This document shows positions 9,124 to 16,887 of a DNA stretch of 64,000 nucleotides, piece by piece. Within the stretch, counting starts at the first letter, position 1; each line of letters begins with the position of its first letter. The translations under genes and the position numbers were made by a program. Source of the DNA: Porticoccaceae bacterium (GTDB lineage: Bacteria > Pseudomonadota > Gammaproteobacteria > Pseudomonadales > Porticoccaceae); assembly GCA_902557735.1 (NCBI GenBank), contig CACEBC010000011.1, forward strand, positions 1 to 64,000, in the 5' to 3' direction. Below the pieces are notes generated by a model. The model was not told the DNA's origin, did no database searches, and saw only the letters and a list, made by a program, of their open reading frames with translations.

Positions 9124-9513
9124 TTATTCATTTTGGTCTCTGGCAATGGCAAACCCGACATAAGCAGTGAGAAGCCAAGCTGCAATTATCATCATTCCGC
9201 CGAAGGGCATTAAGCTGGTGAGACCGGGACTTTCAAAAACTACAGAAAGATAAACGCTGAAGCTAAACAGCCCTGTACCAATTATGAAGAGCCAGGCACT
9301 CCAGTTCAGGAGAGACATATTCATTATTTTAGGATTAGCGATTTGGGCGAGGCCAATTGCGCTTATAACTACTGCATTAATTTGATTATATTTGATTGCA
9401 ACTGCAAGAGAGTTTAACGAAGCATCGGACGCGACATCGTTCAAACCATGTGCGGCGAACGCTCCAAAAGCAACTGAAACAAAACCAAAAAGTGCGCCAA
9501 AAAATAAAAACAT
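9124..9513 (-). CDS. DUF423 (YgdD-like) small membrane protein
   Basis: The 129-residue protein has four hydrophobic segments and the DUF423 hallmark near its start: FGALFGFVSVAFGAFAAHGL, with the AFGAHGL-type motif. FIIGTGLFSFSVYL and MPFGGMMIIAAWLL match the later conserved helices. The family is widespread in the inner membrane and has no established function. It is transcribed the same way as the molybdenum hydroxylase genes to its right, 50 bp downstream of them, so it may be co-transcribed. Confidence 0.88.
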   Translation of the reverse strand: MFLFFGALFGFVSVAFGAFAAHGLNDVASDASLNSLAVAIKYNQINAVVISAIGLAQIANPKIMNMSLLNWSAWLFIIGTGLFSFSVYLSVVFESPGLTSLMPFGGMMIIAAWLLTAYVGFAIARDQNE

Positions 9514-9563
9514 GACATCTCTAAAAAGAATTTTTAAACGCGGATCAAAAAAATACCCATCTC

Positions 9564-11765
9564 TTAGACCAGTTTTAGCCCGCTTTTGGCCAATGGAAAA
9601 CGTTTAATTCTTTTGCCACTTGCATTAAATACAGCGTTGACCACTGCTGGAGCAATAGGCGTGGTAGCTTGTTCTCCAACCCCAGTTGGGGGCTGATCGC
9701 TAGACACAATGTATACCTCGATCTCTGGCATCTGAGTAATTCGAAGAACATTGTAGTCGTTGAAGTTGCTCTGTTTTATTTGTCCATCTTGCAGTTCGAT
9801 TTCGCCAAATGCGGCAGCACCGAGACCATAAGCAATACCACCCTCTATTTGGGCCTCTATGCCCAGGGGATTGACTGCAAATCCACAGTCTACAACACAA
9901 ACCACTCGATCAACTGTGAATTCGCCATTATCACTCATCGTTATTTCTGCCACTTGAGCAATTGGTGATACCGAATAAACTCGTGCCGCAACCCCTCTCC
10001 CTCTATTTTTGCCAATTGGTTTCAACCAATTGCTCTTCTCTTTCAGAAGCTTCAGAAGTTTATGCATTCTGGGATTGTCTTTGGTCAGAGCGATTCGCAA
10101 ATCCAAAGGATCTTTCCCGCCAGCAGCCGCCAACTCATCAAGGAAACATTCGTAAGCAATGCCAGTGTGACTATGCCCCACCGATCGCCATTCCATCGGG
10201 ACAACGCCGATTTTGGGCGGATTATGGCACTCTACTCGATGATTCGGAATGTGGTATGAGGTTCCATATGGGAAGAGTCCCAGCGGCTCCTGAAGACAGC
10301 CATCCACGGAATATAGATCCACGCCATTGACCATAAATGCGGGAGCGAATCGAGTGCCCTCCATTATGGATTGACCTACGACCGTTTGATGCCAAGCTAT
10401 TGGCATACCTTCGTCATCAACAGCCCCGCGAAGCTTGTGCACAAAAAGAGGTCTATAGTGGCCTCCTTTTATATCCTCTTCTCTCGACCATATTACCTGA
10501 ACTGGAACTCCCTCCCCGTTGGCAGCTTCGACAGCATTTACAGTGAAATCAGCTGATTTTGCTGCACGTCGGCCGAAGCTTCCGCCCATTAGAGGTCTGT
10601 GAATTATGATTGATTCTTGCGGTCGCCCGAGCAATTTAGCAACCACCTTTTGGTCATTGCTTTGAGATTGTGTTCCAGACCAGATCTCACAACGGTCGTT
10701 AGTGACCAGAGCGGTGCAATTTGGTGGCTCCATCGTTGCATGTGCAAGATAAGGCATTTCATAAACTGATTCTATGACATTGTCACTGAGCTTTATTGAG
10801 GCAATGCTATCACCTATATTCTCTGCAACAATTCCCGGCTTACCGGCCAAATCTCGGTACTCTTGGAAGAACAAGTCGGATGAGAGCGACGAATTAGCCC
10901 CCTCTACCCACTCAATCTTCAGCGCTTTCCTGCCTTTTAGAGCGGCCCAATAGCTGTTGGCCAAAACAACGACACCGGCACTTAACTCTTTTACTTTTAT
11001 CACGCCTGGGATTTTGAGAGTTTCACTTGTATCATAATACTTGGCCGTTCCGCCATATACTGGGCACCTCGCAATGGAACCATACAGCATATCTGGCAAT
11101 TTGATATCGATTCCGAAAACAGCACTTCCATCCACCTTCGATGACCCCTCATGTCGACGAGCTGGTTTGCCAAGAATCTTGAATTTTGACGGGTCTTTAA
11201 GGGCAACTTTTTCAGGAGGGACGATGCCTTCAGCATGAATGGTGTGCAATAAATCACCATAGTTAGCGCTAAGTTGTCCGTTTTCTGAAAATACTCTTCC
11301 ATTGTTGGTATGCAAAGTCTCGGATGGCTGATCCCATTTTTTTGATGCCGCATCGATCAGCATAGCGCGAGCCTTGGCACCAGCAGTTCGAAGGGGTATC
11401 CAACAGCTCCCGGTTGTAACAGATCCAGCAGTAAGATATTCCCGAAAAATCGGGCTGTAATATTCCGGTCTAGTAGGCGCAGGTTCTAAACGAATCTTTT
11501 CATAAGGAACGTCTAATTCTTCTGCGACCATCATCGGCATGATAGTGTAAGCTCCATTCCCAAATTCCGAATGATTCGCAAGCAGTGTGATTGTGTTATC
11601 GTTATCAATGCGAATGAAACTGTTCATTACCGTCTGCTGAAGTGGCATCTTTTTTTGTTCAGAAGAGGCGGGCAAATGAATGCCAACAAGAAGACTTCCC
11701 GCGGCCGTGCTTGCTGCTTTAACAAAGGTGCGCCGAGATATTCCAGATTCAATCCTTTTATTCAA
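9564..11765 (-). CDS. Molybdenum hydroxylase large subunit (IorB type), copy 1
   Basis: Catalytic subunit of a xanthine-dehydrogenase-family enzyme, closest in style to isoquinoline 1-oxidoreductase beta, which hydroxylates N-heterocycles or oxidises aldehydes at a Mo-pterin centre. A Tat signal (SGISRRTFVKAASTAAG) starts near residue 9, implying folded export to the periplasm. [13 protein letters not shown] is the Mo-cofactor loop and PPTGVGEQATTP near the end carries the catalytic Glu. I place the start at TTG 11765, whose TTGA overlaps the small-subunit stop and gives 733 residues, like the paralogue at 16856; the upstream ATG would run 26 codons into the small-subunit gene. The substrate is unknown. 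Confidence 0.87.
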   Translation of the reverse strand: MNKRIESGISRRTFVKAASTAAGSLLVGIHLPASSEQKKMPLQQTVMNSFIRIDNDNTITLLANHSEFGNGAYTIMPMMVAEELDVPYEKIRLEPAPTRPEYYSPIFREYLTAGSVTTGSCWIPLRTAGAKARAMLIDAASKKWDQPSETLHTNNGRVFSENGQLSANYGDLLHTIHAEGIVPPEKVALKDPSKFKILGKPARRHEGSSKVDGSAVFGIDIKLPDMLYGSIARCPVYGGTAKYYDTSETLKIPGVIKVKELSAGVVVLANSYWAALKGRKALKIEWVEGANSSLSSDLFFQEYRDLAGKPGIVAENIGDSIASIKLSDNVIESVYEMPYLAHATMEPPNCTALVTNDRCEIWSGTQSQSNDQKVVAKLLGRPQESIIIHRPLMGGSFGRRAAKSADFTVNAVEAANGEGVPVQVIWSREEDIKGGHYRPLFVHKLRGAVDDEGMPIAWHQTVVGQSIMEGTRFAPAFMVNGVDLYSVDGCLQEPLGLFPYGTSYHIPNHRVECHNPPKIGVVPMEWRSVGHSHTGIAYECFLDELAAAGGKDPLDLRIALTKDNPRMHKLLKLLKEKSNWLKPIGKNRGRGVAARVYSVSPIAQVAEITMSDNGEFTVDRVVCVVDCGFAVNPLGIEAQIEGGIAYGLGAAAFGEIELQDGQIKQSNFNDYNVLRITQMPEIEVYIVSSDQPPTGVGEQATTPIAPAVVNAVFNASGKRIKRFPLAKSGLKLV

Positions 11766-12235
11766 AGATATGCGTCCTGCGTAAGAGCGTTTGAAGCGGC
11801 TCTTATTGCGATGCGCACTCGCTGATAGGTGCCACAACGACAAATATTTCCAGACATAGCTGCCTCTATCTGCTCGTCTGATGGGCTTGGGTTTTTATTT
11901 AAGAGGGCAGTCGCGGACATTATTTGACCTGATTGACAATACCCGCATTGTGCCACGTCATGCTCCAACCATTTTTGTTGAACAAGACTAAGAATCCCAT
12001 TTTTTTGTTTGTGCTCTATGGTCACTATTTTTTTATTTTTAATCACTTCAACCGGCAATGCACATGAACGAACTGGTTCCCCATCCATGTGCACTGTGCA
12101 TGCACCGCACATTGAAATTCCGCAGCCATATTTTGTTCCCGTTAGCGCTAACTCGTCACGCAACACCCAGAGCAAAGGCGTGTCGAGATCGCTATTGATT
12201 GGCCGTTTTTTTCCGTTAATATCCAGTGTTACCAT
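11762..12235 (-). CDS. Molybdenum hydroxylase small [2Fe-2S] subunit (IorA type), copy 1
   Basis: The 157-residue electron-transfer partner of the large subunit. The plant-type [2Fe-2S] site uses Cys38, 43, 46 and 58 (GCGISMCGAC...RSC) and the second cluster uses Cys97, 100, 132 and 134 (CGYC...CRC), the standard order for this family. It has no signal peptide of its own, so it probably rides out with the Tat-exported large subunit. The genes overlap by 4 bp. It is clearly paralogous to the protein at 16381. A 41-codon ORF lies 60 bp upstream on the same strand. Confidence 0.93.
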   Translation of the reverse strand: MVTLDINGKKRPINSDLDTPLLWVLRDELALTGTKYGCGISMCGACTVHMDGEPVRSCALPVEVIKNKKIVTIEHKQKNGILSLVQQKWLEHDVAQCGYCQSGQIMSATALLNKNPSPSDEQIEAAMSGNICRCGTYQRVRIAIRAASNALTQDAYL

Positions 12236-12295
12236 AATGTTTTTCCGCTTTGGAATAATAGCGCGTTAGAGCCTCCTTTTATTCGCATATACCAT

Positions 12296-12421
12296 TCATA
12301 GGAAATCATCGAATACCTTATCTGCGGCCTGAATATGCCCTTTTGTCGAACCAATTATACAGCACTCAATTAATTTCAGTAGGCTATTTTTGTCTGTTAA
12401 TGCAGCACCTGATGTTAACAT
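12296..12421 (-). CDS. Small ORF (41 aa) leading the iorAB-like operon
   Basis: Read leftward, AAAGGAG lies 7 bases before ATG 12421 and a 41-codon frame runs to TGA 12296 (MLTSGAALTDKNSLLKLIEC... ending ADKVFDDFL). The composition is protein-like: amphipathic, Cys pair, no membrane segment. I know no family. It precedes the small-subunit gene by 60 bp, and a second AAAGGAGG sits in that gap without a usable start close behind. It may be a leader peptide or an accessory protein of the hydroxylase. Confidence 0.5.
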   Translation of the reverse strand: MLTSGAALTDKNSLLKLIECCIIGSTKGHIQAADKVFDDFL

Positions 12422-12657
12422 GAATCATCTCCTTTCAAGGGTTATTTTCTCTATGATCCCTTTGGGGTTAGAATCAATTAGAATTTAAGTCAGGCGAAAA
12501 TCTCAAAGTCGGTCTGGTTAGATATCCTCAAATGGAGACTTGAAAAATGTCAAGCAACTGAACCTAGGAGATAATGGCGGGCAATGCGTTGCTCTCAACA
12601 ACGGACTGCTTTGCATTTGCGGTTGAATAAAAAAATAACTGATAGGGTTAATTGCAT

Positions 12658-13887
12658 ATGAAAACCTATAGAGTGGATACTTACAATGATGCTGAGGCCG
12701 CCTTGCGGCAGAATGATCTGAAGCAGGCTTTGTATGATGAGGGTGGTATTTTGATGGATAAAGTCCTTGTAACGCTTCATGGAGAGGAGCATCGAAATCG
12801 GCGGGCTGTGGAAAGTCAGTTATTTAGGCGAAATTTTTTTCGCCACTATGAAAATGATGTGTTTCCTATTCTTTTGGATGAAACCCTTCAGCAGTTTCTT
12901 GATTCATCTACGATTGATCTGAAGACTTTGGGTTATCGAATCATGGTTCACCTGTCCCTCTCGTTTGCGGGTATAGACCGAGTGGATGGTTCTGTTGATG
13001 AAGCCGACGCACAGCACAGGCTCCTGATTCAGTTGGGCCAAGCAGCCACAATCGGACAATATAAGGGTGATAGGAATGCGATTCTTGAAGAGATTTCGGC
13101 CGCAATAAACGAATTTTCAGAGCGCTTTTTCAGCCCATCGCGCGCTCGGCGTGAAGCCTTGATACGAAAATTCAAGTTGGGTGAAGTTAAAGAAGACCAG
13201 TTACCCAGAGACATTTTAACCGTTTTACTCCTGAATGAGGCCAGGTTAAAACTGCCCGATGAGTTGTTGGTTCGAGAGGTGGCATTTTTTTACCTAGCTG
13301 CTTCGCACACCTCAGTGCATACGCTTGTTCATTCGGCTAATGAAATTTTTTCCTGGTACGCGAAAGAATCTGGGACAGCAATAGATTTGGCGGATGATCT
13401 ATTGCTATTACAGCGTTTTGTTCATGAGAGTATGCGCTTGCATCCGTCAAGTCCAGAGGCTTGGCGTCGAGCCATGGCGCCAATTGTGTTGAATGACGGT
13501 ACAGAGGTTGGGGTTGGTGAAAAGGTTGTGATTGACCTGCAAACTGCTAATTGTGATACGAGTGTCTTCGGGCCTGATGCAGAACTATTTAACCCTTTTC
13601 GTAATCGAGTATCGCGAGTCAGTCCAACAGGCTTATCTTTTGGTGGTGGCATGCATGTGTGCATAGGCATGAACCTCGTTGCGGGAAAAATCCTCAAAGA
13701 AGGAGAGATGGTCGATCCTGAAAACCACCTATTTGGCACTATCGCCCTGATTTTGAGGGAACTTCTGCTCCGCGGCATGACACCCGACCCTGATAAGAAA
13801 GCTGAAAAAATAGAAAACTCAGAACGTGATATATGGCGTGTATTCCCGGTTGTTTTCGAGCGTATCAATTATGAGAGTGCCAAGTGA
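12658..13887 (+). CDS. Cytochrome P450, first of tandem pair (atypical I-helix)
   Basis: Soluble bacterial P450 of 409 residues. The K-helix ExxR is ESMRLHP (about residue 256), and the heme loop FGGGMHVCIG supplies Cys335 as axial ligand. In the I-helix, where most P450s have A-G-x-D/E-T, this one has A-A-S-H217-T218, with His replacing the proton-relay acid. P450s insert oxygen into unactivated C-H bonds using electrons from a ferredoxin; a [2Fe-2S] ferredoxin gene is 2 kb downstream, but no reductase is present. ATG 12658 is preferred; a TTG two codons upstream is also possible. The stop overlaps the next P450 gene by 4 bp. The substrate is unknown. Confidence 0.9.
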   Translation: MKTYRVDTYNDAEAALRQNDLKQALYDEGGILMDKVLVTLHGEEHRNRRAVESQLFRRNFFRHYENDVFPILLDETLQQFLDSSTIDLKTLGYRIMVHLSLSFAGIDRVDGSVDEADAQHRLLIQLGQAATIGQYKGDRNAILEEISAAINEFSERFFSPSRARREALIRKFKLGEVKEDQLPRDILTVLLLNEARLKLPDELLVREVAFFYLAASHTSVHTLVHSANEIFSWYAKESGTAIDLADDLLLLQRFVHESMRLHPSSPEAWRRAMAPIVLNDGTEVGVGEKVVIDLQTANCDTSVFGPDAELFNPFRNRVSRVSPTGLSFGGGMHVCIGMNLVAGKILKEGEMVDPENHLFGTIALILRELLLRGMTPDPDKKAEKIENSERDIWRVFPVVFERINYESAK

Positions 13888-15089
13888 CCCAAGTCCATTC
13901 GATACTAGGTTACCATGACGCATTTAAAACGCTTTGCGATAGGCGTCTAATTCAGTCTATGTATAGCGAATGCGATGAACTGATGGAGCGGGTATTGTTA
14001 ACGCTCCATGGACAGGCGCATGCAGAGCGCAGAGCCATTGAGTTAAAGTTATTTCGACGTGATTTTATTCACTACTATGAGCGAAAGATTTATCCAATTA
14101 CTCTTGAAAAGGTTTTAAAGCCCCATTTAAACAAGGGTAGGATGGACCTTTCGCTTTTTGGAAAGCAGGTAAACATTAATCTTAGTGCCGATCTGGCTGG
14201 TATTGATCTTCCAGAGGAATCGTCTGATTTAACGAGCTTACTTATTTCCATTGTGGCAAAGTTTGGTGAGGGAGCAACTTTATTCCACTCAACACGGGAT
14301 AAATCGCAGGTTCGAAAGGAGGTCGGAGAGGCGCTTTTAAAGTTCGATACATACTTTTTCCAACCATCGTTTCTCCGAAGACAGCAACTCCTCAGAGAGA
14401 TCACGTCAGATGATAGATCAGAATTAGATGTGCCCAGAGACATCCTTAGCACATTGATTGCTAAACGCGACTCGCATCAACTTGATGAAGGGATGATTAG
14501 ACGAGAAGTTGCATTCTTCATGCAAGCCGGATCGCATAGCTCTGCCGTTGCGATGGTGCATGCTTTCCACGATATAGAGACGTGGTGCGAGCAAAATCCA
14601 GATGATGCTCTCCGAGTTCGAAAAGATGACCTGTTTTTACAGCGCTGCGTTCATGAAAGTTTGCGTTTGCATCCGGCCAGTCCGGTGGCGTGGCGCAAGG
14701 CCCAATGTCCATTCACTTTGACAAACGGGGAGTTTGTGGAACAAGACGATAGTGTCATGATAAATCTCAAAAACTCTAATCAGGATTATGAGATTTTTGG
14801 GGATGATGCGGAAAAATTTAATCCTTACAGAAAAGTCTCGGGCAGGGCGCCGCCGTATGGCCTGACATTTGGCGTCGGCCTTCACACCTGTTTCGGCCGA
14901 GAATTAGCGGGTGGCAGTTTGCCCGGTAACGTCAAGGACAGTTCCAAACATCATTACCTTGGCACAATCACAAGTCTGTTAAAAAGTTTGTACAAGCATG
15001 GCGCAAAGCGAGATCCTTTCAATGCTCCGGTCGCAGATAAAGATACCGTGAGAAGCAATTGGAGCTCATATCCGGTATATTTTGGATAA
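13884..15089 (+). CDS. Cytochrome P450, second of tandem pair (atypical I-helix)
   Basis: A 401-residue P450 similar to the preceding one throughout (both share LFRR.F..YYE near residue 55 and PRDIL, REVAFF later). ESLRLHP is ExxR and FGVGLHTCFG gives heme ligand Cys336. The I-helix reads A-G-S-H218-S219, so both the acid and the conserved Thr are replaced. Two close paralogues with GTGA-overlapped genes suggest either successive oxidations of one substrate or a heterodimer. The start GTG is inside the stop of the first gene. Family membership is certain; catalytic mode (oxygenase or peroxide-type) is open. Confidence 0.9.
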   Translation: MTQVHSILGYHDAFKTLCDRRLIQSMYSECDELMERVLLTLHGQAHAERRAIELKLFRRDFIHYYERKIYPITLEKVLKPHLNKGRMDLSLFGKQVNINLSADLAGIDLPEESSDLTSLLISIVAKFGEGATLFHSTRDKSQVRKEVGEALLKFDTYFFQPSFLRRQQLLREITSDDRSELDVPRDILSTLIAKRDSHQLDEGMIRREVAFFMQAGSHSSAVAMVHAFHDIETWCEQNPDDALRVRKDDLFLQRCVHESLRLHPASPVAWRKAQCPFTLTNGEFVEQDDSVMINLKNSNQDYEIFGDDAEKFNPYRKVSGRAPPYGLTFGVGLHTCFGRELAGGSLPGNVKDSSKHHYLGTITSLLKSLYKHGAKRDPFNAPVADKDTVRSNWSSYPVYFG

Positions 15090-15175
15090 ACGATCTGAAC
15101 GCTCAAGAAAATTGTCGCTGGCGCTGAAAGAGAGAACATCTGATAATGTCGTCAAATCATTGAGAGACTCTATTT

Positions 15176-15943
15176 GTGCTTGGATTTTCTCTAAAAGACC
15201 TTTCAATTTTAATTACCGGCGGTGGCTCGGGGATTGGACTGGGCGCTGCAAAATATTTTCTCGAGCGAGGTGCAAAGGTTACAATATGTGGTCGACGAGA
15301 GAACAAAATTAATGAAGCTGCAGATGCTCTTGGCTCGAGCATTTTGGGAATGGTGGGAGATATTACGCGTGGGGATGATCGGCAGCGCTTGGTTGAAGGT
15401 GCTGTTCGGCATGGTGGAGGACTAGATGTTCTAGTTAACAACGCTGCAAATATGTATCGGGGAGCAATTACGGAGCTGCAGGAGGATGAGTTAACTGACA
15501 TCTTTAACAGTAATGTCATCGCGGGGATGATGCTCTCTGGTTTGTGTGTCCCGCACCTGGAAAAGAGGGAGGGAAGTATTCTTTTCGTTGGGTCGGTGCA
15601 TAACCGCCGAGCGTTCCCAGGGGCCTCTCCATATGCGGCAACAAAAGCGGCTGTGCAGTCTTTGACCCAAGTTTTAGCAGCGGAGTTAGGGCCAAGAAGA
15701 ATTAGGGTCAATTGTGTTGTGCCCGGCGCGGTCTTCACGGAAATAAATCAACGGGCTGGTCTGTTTGATGATGCAACTGCACGGGCTCGTTTGCAGGGGA
15801 TGGCCGGAATGCATGCGCTAGGGCGAATTGGAACTGAAAGAGAAATAGCAGAAGCCATGTCATACCTGATTAGTGCAAAATGGACGACAGGGGCCATTGT
15901 TGATGTAGATGGTGGGTTGGGGTTAGGATTAACGCATGAATAG
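15176..15943 (+). CDS. SDR-family oxidoreductase
   Basis: Classical short-chain dehydrogenase of 255 residues: TGGGSGIG nucleotide-binding motif at residue about 14, NNAA at about 88, catalytic Tyr and Lys in YAATK at about 151, and the C-terminal DVDGGLGLGL common to this class. It most likely oxidises an alcohol made by the P450s or reduces a ketone, using NAD(P). Start GTG 15176 gives a normal family N-terminus; the ribosome site is weak. It lies 86 bp after the second P450 and 34 bp before the ferredoxin, consistent with one operon. Confidence 0.9.
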   Translation: MLGFSLKDLSILITGGGSGIGLGAAKYFLERGAKVTICGRRENKINEAADALGSSILGMVGDITRGDDRQRLVEGAVRHGGGLDVLVNNAANMYRGAITELQEDELTDIFNSNVIAGMMLSGLCVPHLEKREGSILFVGSVHNRRAFPGASPYAATKAAVQSLTQVLAAELGPRRIRVNCVVPGAVFTEINQRAGLFDDATARARLQGMAGMHALGRIGTEREIAEAMSYLISAKWTTGAIVDVDGGLGLGLTHE

Positions 15944-15977
15944 ATGCAATTTTAAGTTGTTCAAGAGGACATTTTGA

Positions 15978-16313
15978 ATGTCAAGCGAGTCAGGGATTCA
16001 AATCAACGTGACTGATAGAGATGGCGTTGTCACACTAATAACGAGTAATCCCAGTCAAGAGAACTTAATGCAGCTGCTGTACGATAACGATATGGATATT
16101 GAGGCCAGCTGCGGTGGTTGCGCCTCGTGCGCCACATGTCACGTGTTTATAGACTCGGATTGGCATTCTAAGCTTCCAGAGCGCGATTCAATCGAAGACA
16201 CGTTGCTGGAGTTTCAGGAGCACTTTGACCCCGAATCATCTCGATTAAGTTGTCAAGTTCTACTGAACGCGTCCATGGATGGCCTGTCACTAAAAATAGC
16301 ACCCGAGGAATAG
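15978..16313 (+). CDS. Adrenodoxin-type [2Fe-2S] ferredoxin
   Basis: A 111-residue ferredoxin with cluster ligands Cys45, Cys51, Cys54 and Cys92 (C-x5-C-x2-C then LSCQV), the adrenodoxin/putidaredoxin arrangement, plus an extra Cys48 in the loop. These proteins pass single electrons from a flavin reductase to class I P450s. Its position directly after two P450s and an SDR makes them the likely partners. No ferredoxin reductase is encoded in the window, so it must be supplied from elsewhere. ATG 15978 has GAGG about 10 bases upstream. Confidence 0.93.
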   Translation: MSSESGIQINVTDRDGVVTLITSNPSQENLMQLLYDNDMDIEASCGGCASCATCHVFIDSDWHSKLPERDSIEDTLLEFQEHFDPESSRLSCQVLLNASMDGLSLKIAPEE

Positions 16314-16380
16314 ATATTCTAGTTGTGCTTTTTTATTTAGGAAACTTTTTTCGTGACGATGATATCAAAAGGTAACTTAC

Positions 16381-16887
16381 GTGGCATTTGATATTACCAT
16401 AAATGGCAAAGCCCAAAAGGTTGAAGCAAGGCCAGATACGCCCTTACTATGGGTTCTCAGAGACCATATGCAATTAACGGGGACCAAGTTTGGTTGTGGA
16501 ATTGCCCAGTGCGGCGCATGCACCGTGCACCTTGATGGAAAACCCGTAAGATCATGCGTCTTGCCTTTACGCGCAATTGCGGGAAAGGAAGTTGTCACGA
16601 TTGAGGGCCTCCAATCTAAAGAGGGTAGAGCGATTCAGGCTGCTTGGGAGGAGCTATCAGTTGCTCAATGTGGATATTGCCAATCGGGTCAAATTATGGC
16701 GGCAGCAGCACTCCTAGCGGATATTCAGGAGCCAAGTGATAATGATATTGATGCAGCGATGTCGGGTAACATCTGCCGCTGTTGCACCTACCAGAGGGTT
16801 CGTCATGGAATAAAGTCTGCTTCAAAAAAAATGAATTCTAAGGTGGCAAAATCAGATGCAAGTATTGAGGGCGCTCAAGTTGTATAA
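16381..16887 (+). CDS. Molybdenum hydroxylase small [2Fe-2S] subunit (IorA type), copy 2
   Basis: A 168-residue paralogue of the protein at 11762. First cluster ligands are Cys39, 44, 47 and 59; second cluster ligands are Cys97, 100, 132 and 134. Unusually the last motif is C-R-C-C, with an additional Cys135 where copy 1 has Gly. Start is GTG 16381 after an AAGG. The C-terminal tail overlaps the large-subunit gene by 32 bp, so production of the two chains is coupled. It should shuttle electrons from Mo-pterin to an unidentified periplasmic or cytoplasmic acceptor. Confidence 0.92.
   Translation: MAFDITINGKAQKVEARPDTPLLWVLRDHMQLTGTKFGCGIAQCGACTVHLDGKPVRSCVLPLRAIAGKEVVTIEGLQSKEGRAIQAAWEELSVAQCGYCQSGQIMAAAALLADIQEPSDNDIDAAMSGNICRCCTYQRVRHGIKSASKKMNSKVAKSDASIEGAQVV

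Noticed and set aside
12574-12661. Two short frames (18 and 25 codons) just before the first P450, one ending in an ATGA overlap with it
   Set aside because: Ribosome sites are badly spaced (3 or 13 bases) and the peptides are not protein-like; P450 translation does not need them.
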